Of a DNA stretch of 64,000 nt, positions 38,501 through 53,500 are shown in pieces (position 1 is the first letter of the stretch; every line of letters begins with the position of its first letter). Position numbers and translations under genes: made by a program. A model generated the notes under the pieces. The model made no database searches, had not been told where the DNA came from, and saw only the letters and a program-made list of their open reading frames with translations. Source of the DNA: Lumbricus terrestris (Eukaryota > Annelida > Clitellata > Crassiclitellata > Lumbricidae); NCBI GenBank assembly GCA_949752735.1, contig OX457037.1, forward strand, positions 68,819,755-68,883,754. The letters run 5' to 3'.

Positions 38501-41500
38501 ACACAACGCACACACACACAGCACATACACACACAACGCACACACAACGCACACACACAACACACATATAGTGCACACACAGACACAAAACACATACAAC
38601 ACACACATACACACAACACACACATACACACACAAACCCACCCACACATATACAGTACACGCATACACACCACACACACACAGCACATACACACACAACG
38701 CACACACAACACACATACTGTGCACACATACAGACACAAAATGCACACACAAAACACACTTGACACACACACATACACACAATGCACACACAAACCCACT
38801 CACACATACAAACACACATATACAGTACATGCATACACACAACGCACACACACAGCACATACACACACATACAGTACACACACAAAACACACACAACACA
38901 CACATACAACATACACACATACACACAACATGCACACCATACCCACACAACGCACACACATACACACACACATGGCACACATACACACACACACACAATG
39001 TACACGTTCTGTGTAAATGTCATATGTGAGGCCATGGCCGGTTTGGCCCCTTGGATCCGCCCACTGGGTACTGCTACAGACTAGACTGTCAGACTTCGTT
39101 TTCTTAGTTTGGTGTGAGGGGTGGGGGGCTGGTGGAAGTCCTCTCACTAGTCTCTGCCTCCTGCTCTCCTACTGCCCCCACATTAGGCTACCATTTGCCG
39201 GACTCTTGGGAGTCCTTATTGATGCAGGGTCAAGTCTGTGGGTTCTTGGGGAGCTTAGCCCCCCAAACCCCCCCCGTCCATGAACTAATCCCATGGTTTG
39301 GGTTGATGAAAGCTGTAGCCTACAGAGGAGTTTGTAAGCCATCGTATCACAACTAGACCAGAATTAGCATCAACACGTATACGTCAGCTGATCCTCATTG
39401 CTCTTCCTCCAACACTCAGACTCTTCCCTTCATACACAAAGAAGTCGTATGTGAGGCCAATTACACCACTCACACCACATCAAATTAGAACTTTGAAGCC
39501 CTATGTCTCTGGTTCCTTTGGAATGTATTGCCTTAGTGGGTTCTTGCCCTTGTATAGAATCATTTGCTCATCAACGCTCATCTTTTCTTTGGGCTCAAGC
39601 TGTAGGAAGTAGGAATGCATCTCTCACCATGTTGAGAAGTGGTCGCACTTTGTAGTATCGGTCATAGCTTGGGTCATCTTGGTTCTTTTTACTCTCCTAT
39701 TGTCATTGAAGTTGTATATGTTGAAGTCATCGAATCAGTTGAGTAAAAATAGTAAAGGAAAAGAGAAGCAGCAACAAAAATGTAATGCCGTACATATTTT
39801 GAACCTTTGAGACCCATTGACTCCAAATGGAGTCATGTACAAAACTCACTTTTTCTCTGTGGTTTTTAACTAAAAACCATAATACATCCTCTGTTAGCTA
39901 AAACATATACATAAAAGCATCAAAATGATTTTCTTACCACTGGATATCTTTTATTTCATAGAAAAAAAATTACCATGTGCTTCGAAGTGAAACTCAGATT
40001 CAGCATCCATGCTGTAATTGGGAGCTCCTCGAATTTGAATCTTGAAGGGGTGCTATATAGCAAGTGCTCATGCATACATATTATATATTTATATAGACAT
40101 TTTATGTAAATACGTCTACTTCAATGATGTTTGTTTTTTATACAAAACTAGCTGTGTTACCCGGATTTGCCTGGAAATTTGTGTTTTTTGCATCATTCCA
40201 CTATGTCTCACCCAGCAACCACCCTCTAGGGTTGTCGCCATTGTTCGGGATATTTTTAGTGACGTGGCAAATATTGGTTATCTCCAACACCCAGCCACCA
40301 CCCATTCGTGGTGGGGTTGGGTTTTTGGTCCTGTCTAGCTGCATTAGTGTGTGTGTGTGTGGGTGGATCTGTTTATGGGTGTGTCTCTGTGGATACGTTT
40401 GTTCGGGTGGGCTTGTATGTGGGTATGCGGCTGTTCTTATAGACGCTGTTTTTGAATTGTATTAAAATGAGTGCTGCTGCCTTGTGACATAATTTACCAT
40501 AAATGCATTACTCTGTGGGTGGGAGTGTGTATGGGTGGGTTTGTGTACGTGGGTCTGTGGCCGTTGTTTATATGGACAACATTTTTAAATTGTATTAAAG
40601 TGAGTGCTTCTGCTATGGGGTATAAGTGGAAAGCATTTTTGTGTGGTTGGCTGTTCCTGTGTATGGGTTTGTGTGTGAGTTTGCTGGTATATACAGACAG
40701 ATGAGGAAACACAGACAGGCATCTACGGACAGCCCTAGGCATTTTTTAGTTGTTCTGATGAGATTTATATTGTCTAAGTGCTGTGTTTTGCTCGTAATTG
40801 TAATTGCAAGATTTTTTATCAATTCCAGTCCTACTTTTTATTGCAGTAAAATCTCAAGAAAAATTCTTTAAAATTTTTACATTTACATATCATGTCATAA
40901 TGGCTGTATAACAAAGTTTTTTCTGAAACTGATTCAGATTGACCTGGACTTTGAAACCTGGCATTTGAATGTCCAATGCATTTATCTTCCTCAACGAGTT
41001 CCTAGAGGAATGCTCCTCATTTCATGGTTCCAGCATCTTCTTTGGGATGCAGCTGGTGTTGATTGCGATAAATACCCATTTTTTTTATTTCTTTTGTTTT
41101 GTATACAAAGTACACACGTGTTTGGATTGGTCATCACCAGTTTAGGCCTGGCTGTTGTGCTCTATTGCATGTTGTTTTATAAATTGATTTGTAATTATTT
41201 CATGTCATTTACTCACATAGTGACAAAAACAATCAACTATGGGTGGATATCCCTTTCAAAGTTTAGAAAGAAGGCAGCTATCTTGGTGTTTAATGAGAAA
41301 TATTCCTCTGACTTGTTGGCTCAAGAGTGCTTGAGTTTGTTGAACACTGACAACTTCTCAGGCTCATCTTTTATAATTTGATACAAGTTTTGTACTTGTT
41401 CTCTCTTCGGCACAGGCTGACTTGTTAACTTATCTCATTCTTGATCATCATTCACCTTGTCACCTTGTGCTGTCAGCTCATAGAGCTCTAGCGATCATCT

Positions 41501-44500
41501 TGATACACATTCTCCATTGTTCTCTGTTCGCACACAAGTCCCTCAGTTCTTCCAAATTCATGCCAGTTAAGTCGTGTATCTCATCCATCCATTTCATCCT
41601 TGGTCTGCCGAGTCTTCTCCTTCTCTCACCGCAAGCCAGCATCATGCCTGAAGAATCTTAGCTTCAATCTTGTCGCAAGTTGTTTTAATGACTCTTCGTT
41701 TTCCAATCCTATCTCCATTCTTATAGATTCGTTCGTTCTTTTCTCTGTCCAAGATATTCTCAACATCTTCCTCCAAATCCACATTTCGCATGCGTTAATC
41801 TTTTTCTCCATATTCTTTGTCTTTGTCCATGTCTCGCAGCCATATAATATCGTAGGGAAGATTAGTGCTCTCACGAGCCTCTTTTTAGTATCTAAACTTA
41901 CATGTTTGTCCTTCCATATCCTTTCCAGTCCAATCATTGCGGTTTTCCCTAATGATTGGACTGGATTACTGATGACAAATACTTCCATCCAAATGAAGAA
42001 CTTTTGCCTAAACATCACTTTATAGTGTATTATCGTGTGGCTTATTGGCAAATTTGGTCCACTGTCAGAGCACTGCTCTATGCGTTTTGAAGCTGAGCCA
42101 CAATTTGAAAAAGAACTTGCAGCCACTGTCCATAACTTCAAAATATCGGTTGGACCATTGAGGACTGAATTCATTGCTGAATACTAAGCTTTATATTTCG
42201 GAGAGTCTAGTATTATTAAACTGCACTTATGTGCTTAATTCTTGGAACAAGATTGTAAATCAGTCAAGGCATTGGTCTCAATTTGTGTGATGAGGTTTAC
42301 ATTTCTTGACCGGTACCTGGTTTTGATTGCCCATTACACATGTAGGCATGGTCTTGTGCTGTTTTGGAGTATGAGGAAGGTCATCCAGTATTTAGCAGAG
42401 TAATTATTATTGTTATATATTCCAGCACTTATTTTGTCTGTGATAAAACACTGGGAAATTTTGTAGACAATTCTTTTCCATCCTCTCCTGTCTTCGGTTG
42501 CTCTCAATAACTTCTCTGTTGATAAACCCAAACATTTCATGCCTACACCACTGAATAAATGACGGACTGATTGATGAAAAGTTTGCTGTTTTGAAAGATC
42601 AATCTGATCTTTACCCACACAGTCGTTAGCGGTTAATGAGAGCTGTGCTTAGTTAAGTACTGCAAGATATATATATATATATATATATATATTGTGCAAT
42701 TATATATGTAGGCATGTTTTATTTGTATTCTTTTTACACAATACAGCAATATATTGTGCTTTTAATGTTTAGAATGTAGTGTCTTATTTTTCCAGTGCAT
42801 GTGTTTAAGGTCACTTGACTCGACACACGTACTGCATGGGATGGTGCCTCCATATAAACAGAAACTACTCGTTATGCTACATGGCCAATAATTGAAGTTT
42901 TTGTAGAGTACCTGCAGTTTAACAGTGTTTCACTTTTTCATGATAGGTACAAAATTGGTCAAATTTAATCCTGTAATATACTGGTTATTTAAATTTTAAG
43001 AACTGATCAATTGTTTTTTTGTAATCAGTACCAGCCCTACTGTTTTTTAAATCTTGTTGAGCTTTTAGAGAACAAATATTTTGTAATATTGAATTCTGTT
43101 TTTTTAAATTACATTGGCATATTCTGTCAAAGTAACTTATTAATCCAGGCTTTTTTCTTAAACTGATCCAGCTTGACCTGGAAAACTGATGTCCGATACT
43201 TCTGTCCTCAGCAAGTTCCTGTAATGATGGTGTAACTGCAAGTACGCTGCACATTCCACAGTTCCAGCTGTCCAGCAGGGTTTTTTGGAAGGCAGCTGAT
43301 GGTAAATATAAATTTATGTATTTTTGGTTTCCTGGACATGTGTATTTTTCATGAAAATTGGCTGTTTATTTTATTTTGATAACACTTATTATTAAATTAT
43401 TGTCCATGTTCTGAGTTCCACTATAACCAATTATCGATGGTGGATGATGTTGAGCAGTTGTGAGTGAAGAACTTGTTCAATGTGCTTAAAGACAGTAATT
43501 GTTTCAGGACCGGTTATAGCCCATATTATCAACTAGCTGGGGTACCCGGCGTTTCCCGGGAAATTGAGGATTCTACCCGCTCCCAGCCACAACCCCACCA
43601 CACCACGCTTCCTAACCCCCAAAACACCCCACCGCACTCCGACGTCCACCGGTACGCCACCTGTGAAATTAGGGTTTTCGGGGAAAATTCTCCCTCACCC
43701 TCACCCCTCTCGCATCAACCCTCGCCCCACCCCACCCTGTCCCCACCACACCCCACCGACCACACCCCACCGACCAACCCTCACCTTCTTCACCATCCCC
43801 CACCGCACTTCGACCTCCACCGGTACGCCTCCCGTGAAATTTGGGTTTGGGGACAAATTTCCCACCCCCACTACACCACACTCCGACCTCCACCATGCAG
43901 TACGCCACCCATGAAATTAGTGTTTTCGTGGGAATTCCCCCTCACCCCAAACAGTCATAACTTTGTCAAGCGGCGGTCAATTTTAATAGATGATATCTTA
44001 TTTTATCAAGAATGATGAGCACAAGGCATAGAACATACAATTACACAATCATGTACCATTTTTTGTTCTTATTTATCTGCCATTGAGCAACAATACACTC
44101 AGCTCAGACAAGGTTTAGTTGTTTATATGAGCATTTCAATCGTCATGAACATGTATAGGTCATGGAATATGAATGCACAGTTGCACTGTGCCATCTGCAT
44201 AACTGCCGCAAAAGCTGGAGCTCCTTTGCTTAATACCGGTAGAAGGCCTCCATCTTTCTGTTGCCATTATAGGCTGTAGGTGGTGGAGAATAATGAGGTT
44301 TAAGACAGTGTTCTGTGACTCTACTGATATTCGTTATGGTGGAGTGAAAATAAAAAATCAGAATTCCGAAAAGTAATAGCAACCAAAAAGGTGCCCAATT
44401 GAAAAATATTATTCTATTCAACCCCTATAAGTGGGCCAAACCTACGAAAAATTGCATTTTCTTCAGAAAATTGCTGGTTTTCTCATGGAATAGTCTTAGT

Positions 44501-47500
44501 GCAAAATAATTAACTGCCATTCAATATACTTTTGGAAAGAGCTCTTAAAACTGAATAAAATGGTGTATTAATTTTCAGAATATTCCCCTATTTGTAGAAG
44601 ATATTACCTTTTTGACAATAACTCCTCTTTGCGACATGTCGCTAAGCCTAAAAACTGTCAAACACTAATAACGCTTTTCTCCTTTGAGATACTTCCATGC
44701 ATAAAAGTCATTCGCTTCAGTTTAAGACCACCTTTCTAAAGGTTTATTGTAAGGCAAAATCGTGTTTTGTTTGTCTGATATTTTTGAAATGGCATCGAAT
44801 ATGTAACCTGACTGAAAAACACTTCCAAAAACTTTCATGCAAATTCTATCGCCATCACAGTCAGGGTGACAATTGTCGTGGAATTGGAGGTTTCAATCCT
44901 TGGTCTTTCTTAGAGCCCCATGTTAAAGTATGTTTTTAACACCTGCCAATTCCAAGTAGATCATAGTACAAACTCCAAGTTATTTTTCCACAATTCTCAC
45001 ACTGGTCACACTAGGGTAAAGTTACAAAACGTCAGATATTTGTCTCACATACTGGCATGCATCATTGATCATCAGCATGTTCATTTTACTCCACGTCAGG
45101 TCTCCAACCAAATTATAAATTGTTAACGTTGTGCCCATTTATAAAACAGGTGAGCAGGACAAGTTAAATAACAAACGACCTGTATCTGCTTTTTCTTTTA
45201 AAAGCAGATGTCTAATAGATTTATTGAATATCTTAAGAACTATGGTTGACAGCATGGATTCAAATGGGGTCGCTGTACATGTATGGCTCTCTTGAACATG
45301 TAATCTAACCTAAGAGTGATTCCACGTCATTTCAACCAACATGATTGACATTCATGACCAACTCAGGCTAGCATGGTATTTGGATCACTTGTTGGTATAG
45401 GTAAGACATGTAAACTGAATATAAATTTTTGGGCCAGCAATTTTCAGAGATCTATGGGTTGTCTAAATTTTACCCACCCCTCTTCGACCTCTTTCCTGTG
45501 GATGTCTGTATCTCAGCTTGTATGAGAGCTGGTTTCATTATTCAGCTCTTTGGATGGACTTGTTGATTAGATTGTTTATGACTGCAAGCTTGAAATAGAG
45601 ACCATATTTGACAATTTAGCACTTTACACTTCTTTACCTTGACCCTTTAACGGTTTTTTTAACAGCTGAAAAATCATACTTATATTCTAAAGAGTCTTGG
45701 ACATTCTATGAAGAAAATAAAATGAGATCTGCATTGGTTCTTGCTAAATTTTGCCTATAATTACCTTTTATTTCATTGTTAAGTCTTCTTAAATTGGAAT
45801 TGCCCATATGTGCAGCTTGAATTTCAAGTAAATCCGAGTCGGTCATGTCAATTTTGGCTGGAAATTTGGTTGAATAGACATGGAATCACCTTTAGTCATT
45901 GCAATGTCCAATGACCAGTTCTCACAAGGATTTCTTTACTTCTCGTAGGCTTGTGACACTGTCAATCGTAATCTTTTAAAAATAAATGTGTATCCTGAAA
46001 ACTGTGAGCAATTAGCAAATCTTGATTTATTGATCTTCTTAATAATAGTATGCAGTATGTTTAGTTTAAAGGTGTACAATCCTATGCTCTTGTGAATCTT
46101 CTGTCAAATACCTTATTATCCTATATTGTTCTTATTATATATATATATATATAATATATATAAATGGTTTATCGATGCCATCCTCAATTTTGAAAAATAT
46201 ATTACTTGCAGATTGCACTAATTTGTTCCTCTCCCACACTTCCTTTGACCACCTATTTAATATTGCTAATGAAGAACTAATTGTAATAGCTGACTAGTGA
46301 ATAGTTTAAATTGACTTTCAAGGAATCTTGATGAACCGATTTGAGTTCATTTCAATGTATAATGAAAATATTTTATGGAAATAGTATACTACTTATTACC
46401 CTACGCTCTCTTTGTAAAAATCCTCCTCAGGCTTTCCTCTATCATCTTAAGACAATTTTATTTGGCCGCGCTTAGTTTGGGAGCGCCTATGAGTAGCTAC
46501 TTGAAGAGTCGCTATATAAATGCATCGAATGAATGAATGAGTATTGATGTAGTGATTTTCCAAACGATCTCATTCATGTTTCTTGCAGTCATAGTTGTTT
46601 GACATATTACTGTTCTACTTCGATGCAATACATAATGGCGGTAATCTGCACAATTGCAAAAATATAGGTGTTGCAATAGGCTAAAACAAAGCCAATTCTA
46701 TTCAACATTTATAACTCACTTATTTTCTATATTTCTAATAATTTGCAATTATTGATATTTTTATTTTAATTGCCCCTTTGCATTCTGAGCGAACAATAAG
46801 TATAATCTTTTGCCCTCAGAAAGTTTACACTGCTCCTCTGTCTAAAACTCATAATTTACTCTCCTTACCTAATATAAACAAATGTCACGTCTGCCATTTG
46901 CTAGGCATTCTGACTCATACAGAATTGGATTTGCATAGTTGAGAATTAAGCAATAATAATTCATAGATCCGTTACTGCTCAATGGATTACCTGGAGACCT
47001 TACTTGCCTACAGCTTTACTTAATCCATTTGAGAGCGTGACTATCAGATTGCCCTTGCACAATTGAGGATCTTTGTTGTCTGTGCTAATAAATAATAGTT
47101 GTATACCATAGGTTCCATTTGATTTGAATATTAATGTCACTTTATAATCTTAGTAATTTTTGACATTATTAATTTTTATTTTCTTCTTTTTGGTTTGGCG
47201 TATTGCTGACCATTTGTGTTCTGTGACTTTTATTATATGCCATATCCCATTCGTTACTTGAACTTCTTGCTTTTCTACTGTGTGAATTTCCTTCCTGCAT
47301 CTCTAGTTTCATGATATTGACTTAAGTTTTGTGTTCCTCAGAGCTAGCGGAACCTATTCCTTTCTGGTTAACCCATTTTGATGATCCACCTGATTTGCTC
47401 ATGGGATGCTGTTGAGATTGTTTACAGTGTATTTTTGTGTTCTGTCGAATTTGTTTATGGTTGATTTCGCATAATAAACTATATTTGAATTCTTTTGAAC

Positions 47501-50500
47501 GTGCAACCACTGAATTCGATAAGTTAAATAAAATTGTCTTTCTTTTTATTCAAACAGGTCGGATCACTCGTCGTTGCAACTGCTGTTCCTCTGTCTAGTA
47601 ATCGGATTGGGACTTCAACGGAATAAGCCCTATCGATCGTTGGAGAACACTTTTAACTGATGCAAAACAGTATTTGACTTGTGAATATAGTCGAACTAAT
47701 ACAAACTACCAAGATGACTTGGCAATAGGGTGGCATTGACAATCTCTTCAAACTGTTTTAGGTTTTTAATATGGTGTATTCAATGAACGCTTAAACATTT
47801 CGGAATTTTTTGGAGTAAAAAGACTTCTTTAATTTTAAAGTTTGGAAATATCTTCCAAAGGTTCATGAACTCAGTTGGTGTGAAGTATATTGACGTTTAG
47901 TGATATGTGGTTATTTTTGCATTTTTTTGTCTTTAATATTATGTGATTTCTATCGGTGCTCAAATAACCAAGTGCATTGTATTTCGAATTCGTCCTGGAA
48001 ATATATGGGTATATGAAATTTATTTATGCGGTTTTAACGTAGTGAAAATGTTGATGGCTTTTGAATGCTTGGTCTGTTTTGCTTAGATATTGATCGGACT
48101 GCATTTTTGTTTAATTAATTGATTAATAAATTTATTACTTGATAATTAAATATTGTTTAACGAAAACAATATATATTAAAAATTGAGGGATATTATAAAA
48201 CATTAGCAAATTGGACTGCTCGTGTACAGCTATGATTATAGAGTTCTACCTTCACCATTTGATAAATATTTCTGTAAAAGTGGGAGTTCTTTTATGGTCA
48301 TACGCCAGAAAATAATATTATTATCAAATTCCTGGTGCACGAACCAGCACAATGATAATTTCCAAATAAGTGCTCAGCAGCTCAGGTTCATCACTTTGGA
48401 GCTCTTCCTCATTCTAAAAAAATAGACTGCTCATGGTTCGTTTGAAAGCTGATTTGAAACATTTTTTTTACATAAAATGAAATTTATTCATTGTTGTGCT
48501 TTTAGGATTATATGAGTTTCAGTTATGGATGTTAAGATGTGTTTGTATTTCTGTAGTTTCCTGTTCTATTCTATACTGCAATGTTCTGCTGTTGCTTCAG
48601 TTGCACTTGCAATCTATTTTGTGGTTCAGATAATGTTAAGTTTGTTTAATGACATTGACCATAACAAATATTTTATCCATGTGTAAATTTGTGCATGGGA
48701 AAGAGAGAGCCCAGCATTTTCGAATTTTCTTAGCCTTTGTGGGTGTCAACACCAGGTTACTTTGCACTGTTTTATTGTTTATAAATTTAATCTGAATTCT
48801 CTTGTTCTTTAGCCAATAAACGGTCGATTGATTGGTGGTAATTATTTTGGTTTATGGATTGATTGAGTTTAATTTTTTATATCGAATTATATACATATAT
48901 TCAATTTGTGAATTTATATAGCACCCTTACAGCTTTTGTTTAGCACTGGGTAAATTCTTGAGATATTTATGTGGTGTTTTATATTTTACGAATGTGTGCC
49001 TAAAGAATGAAAGGGGCTAGAGCCTACTTACTAATGCCTAACATATTGAACTACGTTATATACAGGGGTGGGTGCGTACTGGCTACGTTAGACCCTAACA
49101 TATTGAACTACGTTAAAAAAGGGATGGGAGCGTAGTGGCTACGTTAGATCCTAACATATTGAACTACGTTAAATAAAGGGGTGGGTGCGTACTGGCTACG
49201 TTAGATTCTAACATATTGAACTACGTTAAATTAAGGGGGTGGGAGCGTACTGACTACGTTAGATTCTAGCATATTGAACTACGTTACATAAAGGGGTGGG
49301 AGCGTACTGACTACGTTAGATTCTAACATATTGAACTACGTTAAATAAAGGGGTGGGAGCGTACTGACTACGTTAGATTCTAACATATTGAACTACGTTA
49401 AATAAAGGGGTGGGAGCGTACTGGCTACGTTAGATTCTAACATATTGAACTACGTTAAATAAAGGGGTGGGAGCGTACTGACTACGTTAGATTCTAACAT
49501 ATTGAACTACGTTAAATAAAGGGGTGGGAGCGTACTGGCTACGTTAGATTCTAACATATTGAACTACGTTAAATAAAGGAGTGGAAGCGTAGTTGACTAC
49601 GTTAAATAAAGGGGGAGAACGTAGTTGGCTACGTTAAATAGCTGACGTAGGTGAGCTACGTTAGAAAATCACTACGTCAATCTAACGTATACTTACTCAG
49701 TGCATATAGAACGTAGTACTACGTTACTTAGTACGTTCCAGGGAGCGTAGTAGTTTTTGCAGTGTAGACTCAATAGGGCACTCGCCTCTGGATAGTTGAC
49801 ACCTTTTTAACTACTGCTTGATGGTTTCTACTAAATTTCTTCGCACTAAAGCACCGATGATACACAGATTTAAACTGAGAATCTGCATTTTGAAAACTGT
49901 GTAAAAAAAACTGTGCGAAAATAGCCATGTTCTTAATTTCCTGCTTTGCAGTTTCACGCTTTTGCAACAGATTGCAACAGTGACCATTAAGTTTTTGCCC
50001 TCTGTCTCAAACATCAACGGCGCCAATGATCTGTAATTGTTTGCATAAGTCTACGCACTACTATAAGGTCTATATAATAACTGAAAAGGCCTAGAAGATC
50101 TTGAGGGTTGAAACTGTGAGTATACTTGCATGGACCATATGTCCGATAGAAATCCGTTGTATCGAAGTCCTCGTAGAATCTCCGGAGCCATGTAACCGGA
50201 AGTTCCGACCTTTTGATGAAGAAGATAATCGCGATCCGGAAGGACACAGGCCAGACCAAACTCTACACAATGACAATGGAAAGCATAGAGCCTGCTGGTA
50301 TCTCGTGATATTACCATTATACCATTATAATACTACTGCTTTTGCTACTACTGCAACTTGCCCTATTACCACATCTATTATTAATATTATCATTAGCAAT
50401 ATTTTCTATTGCTGTTGTTTTTGTTCTTTTTGCTGTTGTCGTTGTTATGCCACTGTTATAACTTTTCCCGAGATAGAAATAATCCTCAGAGAAAAACTTA

Positions 50501-53500
50501 ATTTATGTTAGGAATGAAACATTGTCCCCGACAAGGTTGTCCTCGTCCAATTTTTAAAGAAAATTCAGTCAAGGTGGTTGACTAAAGGTATACGGACAAT
50601 GGTCATCTTTCAATTCTATTAAAGTTCTCGTAACTCCTTATAACGGCTTATTGCAGATTCGTCAACCTAATGTAGACTGAATGAAGATGATGAACTGTGA
50701 AATAGAATTACCAGCGATCTTAACTCTTCCATGGCTGGTGAGTAAGATGTTCGTACATGTCAAATTCCTAAAACATAAAAGTCCTTCACTCGTCATAAAT
50801 CAAAGCCTGTGAAAGCTGCACCGTTGGCCTAGGCCTACACTGCCAACATACAATACAACACAACTGTAATTTGATAATGCACTCCTTAAAACGCTCAGAA
50901 GTGAACATTGCTCCAATCGACAGCTATATATAAAATATGTCCGCTATTATGATTGTAGTTCATAATATGCGACACAAAATGGCGATTTATGTTTACCCCC
51001 CCCCCCCCATTTCAATGCCCATGGAAAGAGTAAATAGTACAGCTTATACCCCAAGCTGGAACCAGTGTTCAAATTGCTCGTGCACAGCAGCTTGTGGATT
51101 TCCATATCTAAAAATAAACCATATTTTCTTGAATGTGTTTTACTTGCCATTCGCTACACGAATGAACATTAAATCGTCGCCTTTAGTGGCCTTATGAAAA
51201 TCAAATCATTTTGACAACGGTAGGTCCTAGGTCTAATTGTCTATTCGATGACGAATTTCACTTCTTGCTGCGCACCCTGGGCCTAAATCAAGTGAACCAA
51301 AAATTTAATATAAGATTAGTCGGGATTCGGCTAAATTTGCAATTTATTTAGGCCTAACTAGAACTCACTGAGCACATTATTATAAGACGCATTATGTTTC
51401 CATATTATTTGGATCTGTAGCCTACTCTGTAGTCTACAGTTATAAAAGACAAAATCAGGACATTACATGTGTCCAGCGTAATAACCTTAGGCCTACAAAA
51501 TCATGACAACGTCTATGCATAGATGATAGATCTTGAGCAAATTTCTTAGACGCACATTTGCTTTAAAGCAAGCGTCTGGTAATTGACGCTAGATATAAGT
51601 CTACTGGCATCATCATTGCATAGATCTATGTAGGGCATATATTATAGCCAATGATAATTATATGCTAGTAGGACTAAATAGTGATAATTATATTGTGGAG
51701 CAATCTATAGGTCCTATAATGCATTGACATAATTCTTGGCATTGCCTGTGAACGATATCCAATCGCTGAAGGTGTCTCAATCCATGTAGGATTCCTGTCA
51801 ACAGGTGGCGACAGTCGTGCTCTGTGAATCCATTGCGAGGCACAATCGACGCGAGGCTCTGTCCGACGGACGAAAACTCCTGAACGAGGTAGATGGCCGT
51901 CGCCGTGTGAAAGACTTGATACAACTTCAGCTGAATGTGTCAACAAAACGCACACGCAGACGCCATTTTAAGTTGATACATGGATGAACACGTCTTAGGC
52001 CGGTTTATCATTAGGCAGTTTTGGGCCATAGGCCAACATACACATGTAGACCTATTGACTTTCATTCATTCAAGTTAGGCTATTCATTCATTCATTCATT
52101 CATATAAGAATTTCTCTAGCGATTCTTCGAGAGGATTACTCAGAAGAGAGTAATGAGTTGAATAGTAAAGTTCCTCAGCTGTAGTTCCAAGAAGCAAGCG
52201 TACGCCTATAATAGGCCTGTAGCTGATCTCATTCCAGGCCACTGCATGGGTACATCATGGAATAGGCTCGATCCTGCGTAGTTGCAGTTCATGCAAATGC
52301 AACCTAGAGCATTCGTTCTGCAGCGCAGAGCGAAGTAGTGGTGGCAGGGTGAGAATTGCCAGGATGGCTGGGGGTTTCAACCCCCATTCCTTCTTAGACC
52401 CCCATAGTAAAGTATGTTTTCAAACTTCAATTCCAAGTGAATCATAGTCCAGACCCCCAGTTTTTTTTCCACAATTCTCACACTGGGCGGTGACCTTGGA
52501 AGGAACAAAGCAATAGGCTTGAGCTATATGATTGGCGCCGTTGATGGCTGCCAGATTTGTCTTGTATTTGTTTTTTATGTGTCATGTTTTTGTTTTATAT
52601 ATTCTTGTAAACCAGAGTGCGTTTTGCAGCTGGTACTTTAAAGATATACTTACTTATTATTACTAAGCTTTATTATTACTTCTGTGTATAATTTCACATC
52701 TCTGACCTGTAAACTTGGTGCGGTATGTCACCCTGATTGTCTTTGAAATTAAAACGAATATACTAAAGCAGGTTGTCTATAGAATTATACAGAGCTGAGA
52801 TTACCGAGTCGAAGTATAGCGGCCTATAACATATTTAATGCGCTTCCGGGAGGAAACCAGTGTAATGTCGCCATCATAATATGGCTGAATACATGACCAA
52901 ATTTAGGAAGTTGACCAATAAATGGCAATAATATGTGTAAAACATGGTCCAGGCAAATTATCCATTGGATGGGAAGCCATGCAGAGTAGAGTGGAGAGCA
53001 ATAGTCAAAACGGGATTCGATGAAAGAACGCACTATGGTTGTGATGCATAATAAATATAAACATACATTATATACATACATGTACGCATATCCATCAAAA
53101 TTCCATGTAAACGATGTAATAATTAATAATAAAGTGATTTGTATGATTCGTATTTATTTAACGTTAGTATACATGTAAGTAAATCATTAGATCCAATTTA
53201 TTCATAGTTGCACAGATGTTTTTTTTTTTTAAACGCTTGACTTTTTGCTGGTCTCTTTGACAGCATATAATTAATTATTATAAAATGAAGCCATGCCATT
53301 GTGTGCACTATTATAGCGCAGAGGTGGGCCACATAGGCCTACGGTCCGCTAGTCTTTTATCCGTTTTAGGCCTATAAGCTTATATTTTATGCAGTAGACC
53401 TGAAGATAATAATATGTCGTCACAATTCACAAAGCATGCTAACAGCAAGTCAGCGGCATAATTGTGAACAAAGCTAATGACGTAACAATCACTGCTTGTG

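Larger units (their letters stand above)
22704..50125 (-). other. 27.4 kb intronic interval of the pseudokinase gene
   Basis: Exon phases require at least one exon here (subdomains IX-X, about 90-140 nt, length 1 mod 3), which I could not find. The interval is filled by minisatellites, tandem duplications, DNA transposons, LINE fragments and tnp2-like relics, listed separately. The AT-rich stretches 30600-31940, 36180-37500, 42500-43130 and 45100-48990 show no gene. Confidence 0.6.

Noticed and set aside
38376..39035. Cys/Val-rich and His/Thr-rich open frames of up to 219 codons
   Set aside because: They follow the CACA microsatellite in every frame; no splice or start context and pure repeat composition.
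48290..48435. Possible minus-strand exon NEEELQSDEPELLSTYLEII as the missing kinase exon
   Set aside because: It does not resemble subdomains IX-X and has no suitable donor with the needed phase.
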